Of a stretch of DNA of 31,602 bases, positions 16,501-23,499 are shown in pieces (within the stretch, counting starts at the first letter, position 1; each line of letters begins with the position of its first letter). Position numbers and translations under genes: made by a program. The notes beneath the pieces were generated by a model. That model had not been told where the DNA came from. It saw only the letters and a program-made list of their open reading frames with translations, and ran no database searches. The DNA comes from a bacterium (GTDB lineage: Bacteria > Spirochaetota > UBA4802 > UBA5550): the NCBI GenBank assembly GCA_024224995.1, contig JAAENB010001276.1, positions 1-31,602 on the forward strand, written 5' to 3'.

Positions 16501-18680
16501 GGAATACGCTGGAGCCGCTGTGGAACGCCTGCCTGGCGGGCCTGGAAACCGGGGATATAGATTTTGCCGGGCATAACGCCATGATGTATTGTGTGCATTT
16601 GTTTCTTACGGGGAAAAACCTGGAAGAGTGCCATACTAAAATGCTTCAGTTTATAAATTCCCCGGTCCTGGTAAAGCAGACAACACAGCTCCGGGTAAAA
16701 AAGATTTATCACCAGGCAGTGCTAAACCTGGTGAATGTTCCGGATGATCCGTGCCGCCTAACGGGAGAAAGTTATTCGGAAGAGATAATGCTTCCCCTGC
16801 ATCTTGAAGGAGAAGACAGGACGGCGTTAAGTGAATTCTATTTTATCAAACTGGTGCTTTGTTATACTTTTGAGGATTACAGCCAGGCGCTTGAAATGGC
16901 AAATAAATCCCATGAATTGCTGGATGCCAGGAACGCGGCATTCAGCTCCGGAGTAAACCATTTTTACGATTCCCTTACCCGGCTTGCCCTGTATCACCGG
17001 AGCGGCAAAAAGGAACAAAAAAGGATTTTAACCAGGGTGCGGGAAAATTTGAAAAAAATAAAAAAATGGGCTTTTCACGCGCCAATGAATTACCAGCATA
17101 AGTATTACCTGGTTAAAGCGGAACACGCCGCTGTTCTGGGAATAGTTCCTGACGCGATTAAATATTATAACCTGGCAGCCAGGGAAGCCGGACAGAATGG
17201 ATTCCTCAGTGAAGAGGCATTGGCGTATGAACTTACCGCGAAATTCTGGCTCTTTCAAAAAAATGAACCCCTGGCTCAGTTTTATGCCGTAGAGGCGCGT
17301 AAGCGCTATAGTCAGTGGGGAGCTCTTTCCAAAGTAAAACATATGGAAGAAGGGACCTTTAGCGGCATGCCCTTAAGAGCAGCACCCCCACCCGCGGAGA
17401 ATAACTCCGGGAATTTGATGGACCTTAGTACGGTTATAAAGATCTCACAGGCTATTTCCAGTGAAATTGATCCCTATAAATTGCTGGAAAAGATCATGAA
17501 GTTTTCGATTGAGAACGCCGGTGCTGAAAAGGTCTTTTTAATATTAATAAATGAGGATGATAAAAAACTTTATATAGAAGCCTCGGGTAACGTTGGAGTC
17601 GGCAAAGATGAAGAATTCCAGGTTCTTCAATCGGTCCCGCTTGAACAGAGTAATGAGCTTCCACTATCAATAATAAATTTTGTGAATAAAACCCAGGATT
17701 ATATTGTTTTAAATAACGCCCAGCACGATAACAGGTTTATTAATGATCAGTATATAATAAAGAACAGGTCCAGATCGATTCTTTGCGCTCCAATTATGTA
17801 CAAAGGCGTTCTTTCCGGAATCATATATCTTGAGAATAATTTAACAACAGACGCCTTTACTCCGGCAAGAGTTGAGGTTTTGCAAATATTTTCTACCCAG
17901 GCAGCCATTTCAATAGAGAATTCCAGGCTCCTGGCGCACCGGGAGATCGCGGCAGCACTGAAAGCTAAAATAGAAATCGCGGCCCATATTCAGCGGGCCC
18001 TGGTTCCGGAAAACCCGGCTATTGATGGATTTGAAATTACCGCGTATATGAAACCCGCGGATGTTGTTGGGGGCGATTATTATGATGTTATTAATGGAAA
18101 AGATAATGATTGGCTCATCATTGGTGATGTTTCCGGGCATGGGGTGCCCGCGGGGCTGATAATGATGATGGTGCAGACCGCGATACAGACTGTACTCAAA
18201 AGATTTCCCGATACAAAACCGTCGGAACTGCTGGTAATGGTAAATGAAGCTATTGAATATAATCTTCATTGTATGGATGAAGAAAAATATATGACTATTA
18301 CTGCCTTTTCCATTGATAAAAAGGGAAACGCTCTTCATTCCGGTCTTCACCAGAACCTGCTTCTTTACCGGAAAGAATCGGCGCGTGTTGAGATTATTAA
18401 AACCAACGGCTTATGGCTCTCCTGGTGGGACCTGGGAAGGCCCCGGGATTTGAATTTTGAACTAACACTCAACCCGGGAGATACCTTGCTTCTTTTTACC
18501 GACGGTATTACGGAAGCACGGAATAGTGAAAAAAAATTATTCTCGGAAAAGCGTTTGGCTTCAATCCTGGAACAATGGGGAACTTCTTCCAGCGGGAAGA
18601 TCAAGGATGTGATCCTTGATGAACTGGAAGGATATTCCACGTATGATGATGCAACCATGGTAGTTCTGAAAAAGAACTAA
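13563..18680 (+). CDS. Giant signalling protein: pseudokinase, AAA ATPase, TPR-like region, GAF, SpoIIE phosphatase
   Basis: A 1705-residue cytoplasmic protein. Residues 5-255 form a Ser/Thr-kinase-like domain with the beta3 lysine K36 kept, but the catalytic loop reads HKN (126-128) instead of HRD/HKD, the DFG aspartate is replaced (SGFG, 146-149), and the activation segment is much shortened before AYISPEQSGRMNR. This points to a pseudokinase. Residues about 285-560 are an AAA/STAND-type ATPase with Walker A GHPGIGKS (318-325) and Walker B IVLFLDDLQWAD (443-454). About 560-1270 is helical and TPR-like. A GAF domain lies about 1295-1455. The last 230 residues are a PP2C/SpoIIE phosphatase with metal-binding aspartates in GGDYYD, GDVSGHG, FTDGITE and YDDATMV, all intact. 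The family usually ends in a histidine kinase or phosphatase and acts in partner switching; here output should be dephosphorylation of an anti-sigma antagonist, whose gene is not nearby. Confidence 0.95.
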   Translation: MKKIPGYIIQEKIDDTRFAVVYRGQKENTPGTVIIKDLKTEAPTPSEIARFKQGYEDIRRCAVDGIITVYDIIEHHNSFALIQEDFDGAPLKQFLSSNKMSIKRFLKIAIALADILGHLHKENIIHKNINPGNILINKKSGKVKISGFGEKETLAYISPEQSGRMNRDVDYRTDIYSLGIVFYEMLTGSVPFETDDPMDMIHSHIARKPVPPFEYDSSIPEVLSLIVMKLLSKTAEERYQGCFGLKADLEKCLEQLNEKRNEKGKIKKFELAKHDISIEFRIPRVLVGRGKEIIVLMETFDRICASSTNSVEAVLVSGHPGIGKSVLINEIHKPIVAKKGYFISGKYDQFRRDIPYSALIQAFQGLVEQILTESEENIRAWSEAFKEALAPNGKILCEVIPSIEIIIGKQPPVPEPGPEESQNRFNIVFINFVNALVKKNRPIVLFLDDLQWADSASFKLLNMLISNPAMRHLFLIGAYRDTEVDEHHLLKTTIREIENAQVPLKNILLLPLTVEQVGSYLSSLFRCKKEAASALAEIIHNKTGGNPFFVNQFLKTLYERDLLKLDPQWGWKWNIEAIRQMKVTENVVEFMAGRIAHLPPATQEILKICASIGNRFDLETVSMIYEKPIEETLAGLTYGIQEGMISFYGNRYMFYHDRIEEAAYSLIPEDKRAAMHYKIGSYLLKNTKKEELNDSILVIVDQLNSGISMISMTSSEEEKYKLAGLNLEAAKKARLSAAYESAFNYFKNGLRLIQGMEFWQKEYALALALYTGATEAAYLNNNYEEMEEFASEILEHAGSILDTVRVYEIRISALMAQNRLHDAVAAALVVLKMLGVKFPKRIGKFAVLVSLFKIKSGLLLSGKDSGSFTGLPKMSNPYSMAAMRVMSKVSTSAYFIQPELILLIALKGVSLSIKYGNCPESAFTYIGYGFVHQVLGDIDSAYTLGTVALTVLNNMEARGEEPKSHLVVNTFIRHWKEHVRNTLEPLWNACLAGLETGDIDFAGHNAMMYCVHLFLTGKNLEECHTKMLQFINSPVLVKQTTQLRVKKIYHQAVLNLVNVPDDPCRLTGESYSEEIMLPLHLEGEDRTALSEFYFIKLVLCYTFEDYSQALEMANKSHELLDARNAAFSSGVNHFYDSLTRLALYHRSGKKEQKRILTRVRENLKKIKKWAFHAPMNYQHKYYLVKAEHAAVLGIVPDAIKYYNLAAREAGQNGFLSEEALAYELTAKFWLFQKNEPLAQFYAVEARKRYSQWGALSKVKHMEEGTFSGMPLRAAPPPAENNSGNLMDLSTVIKISQAISSEIDPYKLLEKIMKFSIENAGAEKVFLILINEDDKKLYIEASGNVGVGKDEEFQVLQSVPLEQSNELPLSIINFVNKTQDYIVLNNAQHDNRFINDQYIIKNRSRSILCAPIMYKGVLSGIIYLENNLTTDAFTPARVEVLQIFSTQAAISIENSRLLAHREIAAALKAKIEIAAHIQRALVPENPAIDGFEITAYMKPADVVGGDYYDVINGKDNDWLIIGDVSGHGVPAGLIMMMVQTAIQTVLKRFPDTKPSELLVMVNEAIEYNLHCMDEEKYMTITAFSIDKKGNALHSGLHQNLLLYRKESARVEIIKTNGLWLSWWDLGRPRDLNFELTLNPGDTLLLFTDGITEARNSEKKLFSEKRLASILEQWGTSSSGKIKDVILDELEGYSTYDDATMVVLKKN

Positions 18681-18695
18681 AGAGAAATTAGCAGG

Positions 18696-18803
18696 TTAAT
18701 AGCCTTCGTCGACTTCTTCCGTATTATTATTAAACTCATCTATCTTTTTTTCAAGTCTTTCCATCCTGTCCGGCAATTCCGGATCTCCTTCAATTAAAGG
18801 ATT
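18696..18803 (-). pseudogene. Short open fragment, possible tail of a lost gene
   Basis: Between the signalling gene and the next minus-strand gene, the minus strand is open for about 35 codons ending in TAA at 18698-18696. The peptide contains PLIEGDPELPDRMERLEKK and an acidic tail ending DEGY. It is bounded upstream by a TAG at 18806-18804 and has no good start or ribosome site. It looks like a protein C-terminus (charged, helical) rather than random sequence, but it could be chance. The rest of the gap, 18804-18900, shows nothing identifiable. Confidence 0.25.
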
Positions 18804-18900
18804 CTAATAGCCCGGGCATTATTTTCCCGGAAAAATATGATAATAGATTTCATTGAAACAAGGTTGATTCTGTTATTGAGATTTTGTACCGGTTCTTGCT

Positions 18901-19440
18901 CTAAATGAGCCTGCATTGGAGTAAATCTGCCGTTTTTTCCGGCAGCCCCCAAAAAAGCTGCCATGAAACCACCCCGTGCATCTCCGAGGAGCTTATCACA
19001 TAATGTTTGAACCGGTTGTTATCGGTTGGAATGGGGTCTTCCTGGGGCAGGCCCAGGAGGGAATCAAGGTGATTCGCCACAGCATATGCCACAATCGCAG
19101 AAACCGACATTTTGCGGAATTTTCGAAGATCGATACAAAATTCATAAACATCTTCCTGGAACGAGATATGGAATTTATGCCAGCTATCCTCCACCGGTTC
19201 GGAATCGGGATCAATATCGGAGTCGGTAACGGAATCCGGGTCAAAGTCCGGATCAACGGCAGGAACAAGGCGTTGATATTGAACCGCAATGGCCATGCGT
19301 GGGGAGAAGTTTTTCTCGTTCATGACTTTTTTCAGGAGTTTAATAATGACCCTGGTTCTGGAAATATCAAGCGTTTCGGCAGCGGCATTGACTTTTTCAA
19401 GAATGGATACTTTGAAGTTGATAGTGGTGTTTATTATCAT
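18901..19440 (-). CDS. Putative DNA-binding protein with two ribbon-helix-helix-like halves
   Basis: A 179-residue protein of no named family. Residues 5-40 (TTINFKVSILEKVNAA, then LDISRTRVIIKLLKKVM) look like a ribbon-helix-helix: a short strand followed by two helices. Residues 88-130 (HKFHISFQEDVYEFCIDLRK, then MSVSAIVAYAVANHLDSLL) repeat the same strand-helix-helix pattern. An acidic, DPDS-type repetitive linker (62-86) joins them. If correct, one chain carries both halves of a dimeric DNA-binding unit. The C-terminal part (FKHYVISSSE, SWQLFWGLPEK) is unexplained. The ATG has AGGAG seven bases upstream, which supports this strand over an overlapping plus-strand frame. It is divergent from the MuiA-like gene, so it may regulate it. 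Target and function are unknown. Confidence 0.7.
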   Translation of the reverse strand: MIINTTINFKVSILEKVNAAAETLDISRTRVIIKLLKKVMNEKNFSPRMAIAVQYQRLVPAVDPDFDPDSVTDSDIDPDSEPVEDSWHKFHISFQEDVYEFCIDLRKFRKMSVSAIVAYAVANHLDSLLGLPQEDPIPTDNNRFKHYVISSSEMHGVVSWQLFWGLPEKTADLLQCRLI

Positions 19441-19614
19441 AAAAATGCTCCTGGAAATTTATTATCAGCATGATTTTTTTGTTTTTAATGTAACATGCCC
19501 TTATTAATAGAGCATCATTTTAGGGGAAAAAGTAACAAACTTTTTTTGAATTTGTTAAAAAAATGCAAATTTCGGCAGGCGGTTCCATAAGTGCAGCCCC
19601 GGGATGAAAAATAA

Positions 19615-19642
19615 TTGACAGCCTTCATTCTGCTTATATACT
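19615..19642 (+). promoter_or_regulatory. Promoter directly abutting the MuiA-like start codon
   Basis: TTGACA (19615-19620), a 16-base spacer and TATACT (19637-19642) end six bases before the ATG at 19649. Transcription would be expected to begin at or next to the A of the ATG, giving a leaderless mRNA. There is no ribosome-binding site. Confidence 0.65.
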
Positions 19643-19648
19643 GTAAGT

Positions 19649-21487
19649 ATGAAACTATTAAAAATAACAACACCACTATTGATTGTTCTATGGGCCAATT
19701 TCTTTATCCACGGCGCGCCAAAAGGGAAAAAAGAGATTTATGCGAAATCAAAGATCGAAAAAGTCATGGTATACCAGGACCGGGCGCTGGTAACCAGGAG
19801 AACAGTTCCCCTGAAGCTGGCTTCCGGAACCTATGAAATAAACCTGCGGGATCTTCCCCAGTATATCAATAATGATTCCGTAAGAACAAAGGTTTATAGA
19901 GGCCGTGATGCCCACATTAAGATCCTTGATGTGGAGATAAAAACATATCAGCTGGAAAAAGCTCCTGAAGAGAAAAAGCGTTTAATACAGGCAAAACTGC
20001 AAAAATATTTAGATAAAAAGAAAAGGATCAACAACAGGCTTGCAGTTTTGAATATAGAAAATGAATATCTTAGTGATATAGAAAAGAAATTCCTGGAAAC
20101 TGCGGGTTACCAGGGCGGCCCAAAAGTAAAGGTTTTTCAACGCCTTAAAGTGAACGATTATAATGCCATGCTTAATTACCTGGTCAAAAAATACAGCGCT
20201 AATATGAACGCGAGACTCAAAGAAGAAATCAACAAGCGGGCCGTAGATAAAAAAATAGCCTTTATTAAAGGTAAAATGTATAAATTGAATATCCGTCAAT
20301 CATCAATCCCCAGGAAAAAACTGGTTAAAACAACAATTGAAGTTTCAAAACCGGGCAAGTATATCCTGGATATTTCATACATCAATTACCGGGTAAAATG
20401 GGAACCCAGTTATGATATAAGAGTGATGGTAGAGAATAAACAGACAGAATTTATTGGTTACGGAATTGTTTCTCAAAACAGCGGAGAAGACTGGATAAAT
20501 TCAAAAGTCTCCTATTCAACAGCCCAGCCCGCGCTCCAGGGGCTGCTCCCGGAGCTGCTTCCGCTCTATGCTACACTGGCCGCGAAGGTTGAAAGGCAGA
20601 GCGGAAGAAAAAAATATCAGCAAAAATTTTCTTCTCAACAGGCGTTTAACAGGGCCATGCTGGACAATATCAATATCGCCGCGGACAAGTCTCCCTATTC
20701 CGGGGAAGGGCTTTTCACCAGTACTGCTTCCGTCCGGAGTAAACAGCAGGTTGGCTCCCTTGTTTTTGACGTGCTAAAACGCTCCGATATTCGAAGTGAC
20801 AATTCACCGCACCGGACCGCCATAAGCAACCAGTCATTCCCCGTGAAATTTGAATATATCAGTATACCAAAAATTAATCCCCATGCCTATTTGCAGGCAA
20901 TAGGCAAAAACAGTATGAAGACTCCTATTCTAAAAGGGAAACTGAATATTTTTATGGGAAATGATTTTGTGGGCTCATCCAATACGGGCAATATTTTACC
21001 GGGTGAAGATTTTGAACTAACCTTAAGCGTCAATGAAAATATCAGGGTAACCAGGAAGCTCGATGAAAAGGAAGTGAAGGAATCGGGATTTTTAAGCAGT
21101 ACCCAAAAAACCAGGTATACCTTTTTTATTAAAGTAGAGAACTACACCGGGAATGATATCATCATGAATATACTGGACCAGGTGCCGGTGAGCAACCAGG
21201 AAGATGTTGAGGTTGAAGTTCATAAATTTTCCCATAAGCCCGTAATGAGGAATAAAAAAGGAATAATAAAATGGCAGCTAAAAATGAGATCAAAGGAAAC
21301 AGTTAAATTAACGTTTTCTTTTACGCTCTCCGTTCCCGAAGGAAAAGAGGCCGCCTTTTTTAAAACCCTGCTTCCGCCATCGCTCTATTTGCAAAAACTG
21401 CCGCAGGTTAATACGGAGGAAGATTTATTTGATTATAATGTCAAGGAGAAGAGCAGAGGCCCTGCCATGAGGACAAAGATGTATTAA
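19649..21487 (+). CDS. MuiA-like protein with DUF4140 and DUF4139 domains
   Basis: An exported protein of 612 residues. A signal peptide covers about residues 1-22. The early block VMVYQDRALVTRRTVPLKL (about 40-60) matches the DUF4140 N-terminal domain, followed by a charged helical region (about 95-200) predicted to form a coiled coil, and then the DUF4139 part beginning with the YINYRVKWEPSYDIRV block, with the later beta-rich segments NENIRVTRKLDEKEV and TFFIKVENYTGNDI. The family is named for a mucoidy inhibitor homologue; its biochemical role is not established and it probably acts at the envelope. The promoter touches the ATG, so the mRNA may be leaderless. A truncated DUF2804 gene starts one base after its stop, indicating a former operon. 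Family assignment is confident. Confidence 0.9.
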   Translation: MKLLKITTPLLIVLWANFFIHGAPKGKKEIYAKSKIEKVMVYQDRALVTRRTVPLKLASGTYEINLRDLPQYINNDSVRTKVYRGRDAHIKILDVEIKTYQLEKAPEEKKRLIQAKLQKYLDKKKRINNRLAVLNIENEYLSDIEKKFLETAGYQGGPKVKVFQRLKVNDYNAMLNYLVKKYSANMNARLKEEINKRAVDKKIAFIKGKMYKLNIRQSSIPRKKLVKTTIEVSKPGKYILDISYINYRVKWEPSYDIRVMVENKQTEFIGYGIVSQNSGEDWINSKVSYSTAQPALQGLLPELLPLYATLAAKVERQSGRKKYQQKFSSQQAFNRAMLDNINIAADKSPYSGEGLFTSTASVRSKQQVGSLVFDVLKRSDIRSDNSPHRTAISNQSFPVKFEYISIPKINPHAYLQAIGKNSMKTPILKGKLNIFMGNDFVGSSNTGNILPGEDFELTLSVNENIRVTRKLDEKEVKESGFLSSTQKTRYTFFIKVENYTGNDIIMNILDQVPVSNQEDVEVEVHKFSHKPVMRNKKGIIKWQLKMRSKETVKLTFSFTLSVPEGKEAAFFKTLLPPSLYLQKLPQVNTEEDLFDYNVKEKSRGPAMRTKMY

Positions 21488-21488
21488 G

Positions 21489-21686
21489 ATGCAGCATGAG
21501 ATCACCAGACCATGTGAACTGCTTAACGAAAACGGGCTCCTGAAGGAACCGGGCTGGGCCAGGCAGCCCTTGTGGAGATACGACCGGGAAAAGATTCAAG
21601 CTTCACGGATGAGAATCAAAGAGTGGGATTATTATAGTTTGGAAAATAAAAAAATAAACAACAAATTAAGAAGGAGAAGACTATGA
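21489..21686 (+). pseudogene. Truncated DUF2804 gene (N-terminal part only)
   Basis: The first 51 or so residues (beginning MQHEITRPCELLNENG, with LLKEPGWARQPLW and RIKEWDYYSL) match the N-terminus of DUF2804 proteins, which are normally around 330 residues. After residue about 51 (near base 21641) similarity ends and the frame runs into a basic, low-complexity tail (KINNKLRRRRL) that is simply the upstream region of the next gene, overlapping it by four bases. The start is coupled to the MuiA-like gene (stop at 21485-21487, ATG at 21489). I infer that the rest was lost by deletion or by replacement with the 21683 gene. The family match is from memory of its conserved N-terminus. Confidence 0.7.
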
Positions 21687-22666
21687 GAAAAAAAAGTTTT
21701 AGCGTTGCTATACTGTTTTTATTAGTAACACTGATATTTAGTGTTGCTTTTGCCGAGAATTATCCCAATGATAATCCTAATCAGGCAAAAATAAAAGAGA
21801 GTGACTGGCAAGTTGTAAAAGCAAAGAGGGCAACTGTTGCAAGTCTTGAAGACGCTGGGGTTCTTCCCGGAGGAAAAATTACAGTTCAAATGACAAAGAA
21901 AGTTTTTGGCACAACGACAAAGAAACTCAAGGGTAATGCCACGCAAGTAATGACTAAACTGGCAGCTATTATCCCGGCATATTCTCATGAAACAACCAGA
22001 AATCTTTTTTACAAGATTGTTTCACGAGGCCAAGTCGATTGCCAGTCCACACTCATCGCGCGGGGAATAGTTCCCGGAAGAGGCGTAATGGATTCAAAGA
22101 ATTATGGGGGACATTTTGTGTACACCCGTATTATTACAAAGGAAATTACCCGGCCTGTATTTGTATCCGGCCTTGTTGGTGGCGAATCGGAAATTCTATT
22201 ACTTTTCAAAGCCTTGCCCCTCACTACCGAGAAACTGGTGGTCGTTAATAAATCCGATGGGAAAGGAGCAGTTGAAAAAGCAACCGAGCAGCTTAACGCA
22301 AATAAAAAAACTCGCTTCAAGGCAATGCTTGGACAGTATAGTGATATGCTGGAAAGCTTTCGCATGAATCATGAGGTTGGCATTTCCCGTGGCATCAGTC
22401 TTAAATATCTTCAGTGTATAATTGTTAAAAGATTAAAAACGAAAAAAAGTGCGGGAGCTATCAAACGGGAAATCGTACAGTATCTTAAGGGGCATAAAAT
22501 TGTTCGAAAAACTGCTAAAGACAGAATGTTAAGAGGTTCGATACCGGTAAAAGGGACAACTCTTTATAAATCCTTAAAGGGTCAAATTAACAGAAACCCC
22601 AAAGATATTATTTTTGTTGTTGAAAAAAATGTAAAGAGAAGTGATATTCTTGGCATGGGTCTATAA
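21683..22666 (+). CDS. Secreted basic protein of unknown function
   Basis: A 327-residue exported protein: signal peptide 1-24 (hydrophobic run ending VAFA, then ENYPND). The mature chain is lysine-rich, with alpha/beta segments such as VFVSGLVGGESEILLLFKAL and a basic helical C-terminal half (KRLKTKKSAGAIKREIVQYL). I recognise no family or catalytic motif. The ATG has AAGGAG with good spacing. Its start overlaps the tail of the truncated DUF2804 frame by four bases, and its position exactly where DUF2804 sequence stops suggests it arrived by recombination. A perfect 12-bp terminator hairpin follows within six bases of the stop. Confidence 0.75.
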   Translation: MRKKSFSVAILFLLVTLIFSVAFAENYPNDNPNQAKIKESDWQVVKAKRATVASLEDAGVLPGGKITVQMTKKVFGTTTKKLKGNATQVMTKLAAIIPAYSHETTRNLFYKIVSRGQVDCQSTLIARGIVPGRGVMDSKNYGGHFVYTRIITKEITRPVFVSGLVGGESEILLLFKALPLTTEKLVVVNKSDGKGAVEKATEQLNANKKTRFKAMLGQYSDMLESFRMNHEVGISRGISLKYLQCIIVKRLKTKKSAGAIKREIVQYLKGHKIVRKTAKDRMLRGSIPVKGTTLYKSLKGQINRNPKDIIFVVEKNVKRSDILGMGL

Positions 22667-22671
22667 AACTG

Positions 22672-22701
22672 ATAAAGCGGCATCTTAATATGCCGCTTTA
22701 T
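22672..22701. terminator. Perfect 12-bp hairpin terminator
   Basis: ATAAAGCGGCAT (22672-22683) and ATGCCGCTTTAT (22690-22701) pair perfectly around the loop CTTAAT. The stem begins with A residues and ends with T residues, so it could terminate transcription from both sides. It lies five bases after the stop of the secreted protein gene. Confidence 0.85.
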
Positions 22702-22833
22702 TCAATTGGGCTTTAGAAAACGACGCAGAAGTTTGATATCCAGGTTTTCAAGGTAGTCTCTTCCAAACAAGTTTTTGAACGGCGTATACGCCAACACCTG
22801 AGATGGGTGAGTCAGGGGAAAAAGGGTTTGTCC
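22702..22833 (-). pseudogene. Possible C-terminal gene fragment
   Basis: The minus strand is open for 43 codons from after a TAG at 22836-22834 to a TGA at 22704-22702, directly beside the terminator. The encoded tail includes LFPLTHPSQVLAYTPFKNLF and ends KLLRRFLKPN. It has a protein-like composition but no usable start, and I cannot name a family. A short plus-strand frame overlaps it, so the call is weak. The rest of the gap to 22964 holds no recognisable feature. Confidence 0.25.
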
Positions 22834-22964
22834 CTATCGGGTTAATCGGCGCAATAGGGATGCGGAAGTTCATGGAGCAAAACGAAAGAGAAGCATTAAT
22901 ACGATAAAGACCATCCCGGAGTATTAGCCCGGTCCCGAAACTGGCGCTAAATCTACTCTACTGC

Positions 22965-23471
22965 TTATGATTTTTCTTCTGTCTTTTCAACTCTTTTCTT
23001 AAGCTCTTTATTCATTAAATTAAAGCCTTCTTCCGTTGAGTCGAAATTGAAAAAAGGAACTAATATTCCCTTGAAATTTTCTTTCTGAACTAATTTTGTT
23101 TTATTTTCTTCAAGTTTCGTAAGTTCAAAAGTATGCTTCCCGGTGAATATTCCCGGCAGCAGAAACTTCCCTTCCCATTGTAAAATCTTATTTTTCTCTT
23201 TTAATTTAATCTCCGGCGTAAAAACCATGGGGTCACTTCCTTTCGCATGAAAGGTAACTTCTATGGTATTTCCTTCTTTTATGTCCCCGGTTAATTTTTT
23301 AATAAATGGATTCCAATCGGGATATTTGCTAAAATCGGTTAACTCAAGCCAGACCGTATTAATTGGAGCATCCATTGTGATTTCAGTTGTAATATCTTTT
23401 TTTCCAAAAGTTGATAGAAGTGATATGGTAATTGCTAATATTGCAAACGCGTATAATCCTTTTTTTTTCAT
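22965..23471 (-). CDS. SRPBCC (START/polyketide-cyclase-like) domain protein with N-terminal anchor
   Basis: A 168-residue protein. Residues 1-22 are a hydrophobic anchor or signal peptide. Residues about 26-160 form an SRPBCC helix-grip fold: TTEITMDAPINTVWLELTDF, YPDWNPFIKKLTGDIKEG, an ILQWEGKFLLPGIFTGKHTF strand pair, and a C-terminal helix FNLMNKELKKRVE. This fold binds hydrophobic ligands in a deep cavity; the small single-domain members are mostly uncharacterised. The ATG is preceded by AAAAGGAG. It lies 28 bases after the stop of the zinc-ribbon membrane gene on the same strand, so the two are probably one operon. The ligand is unknown; the exported location suggests lipid or envelope-related substrates. 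Confidence 0.88.
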   Translation of the reverse strand: MKKKGLYAFAILAITISLLSTFGKKDITTEITMDAPINTVWLELTDFSKYPDWNPFIKKLTGDIKEGNTIEVTFHAKGSDPMVFTPEIKLKEKNKILQWEGKFLLPGIFTGKHTFELTKLEENKTKLVQKENFKGILVPFFNFDSTEEGFNLMNKELKKRVEKTEEKS

Positions 23472-23499
23472 AGATAGTACTCCTTTTAAAATAATAAAA

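Noticed and set aside
18976..19473. 165-residue plus-strand frame opposite the double ribbon-helix-helix gene
   Set aside because: The minus-strand frame has a good AGGAG ribosome site and a sensible domain pattern; the plus frame has neither.
22803..22907. 34-residue plus-strand frame starting MGESGEKGF
   Set aside because: No ribosome site, no recognisable family, and it overlaps another short open stretch on the other strand.
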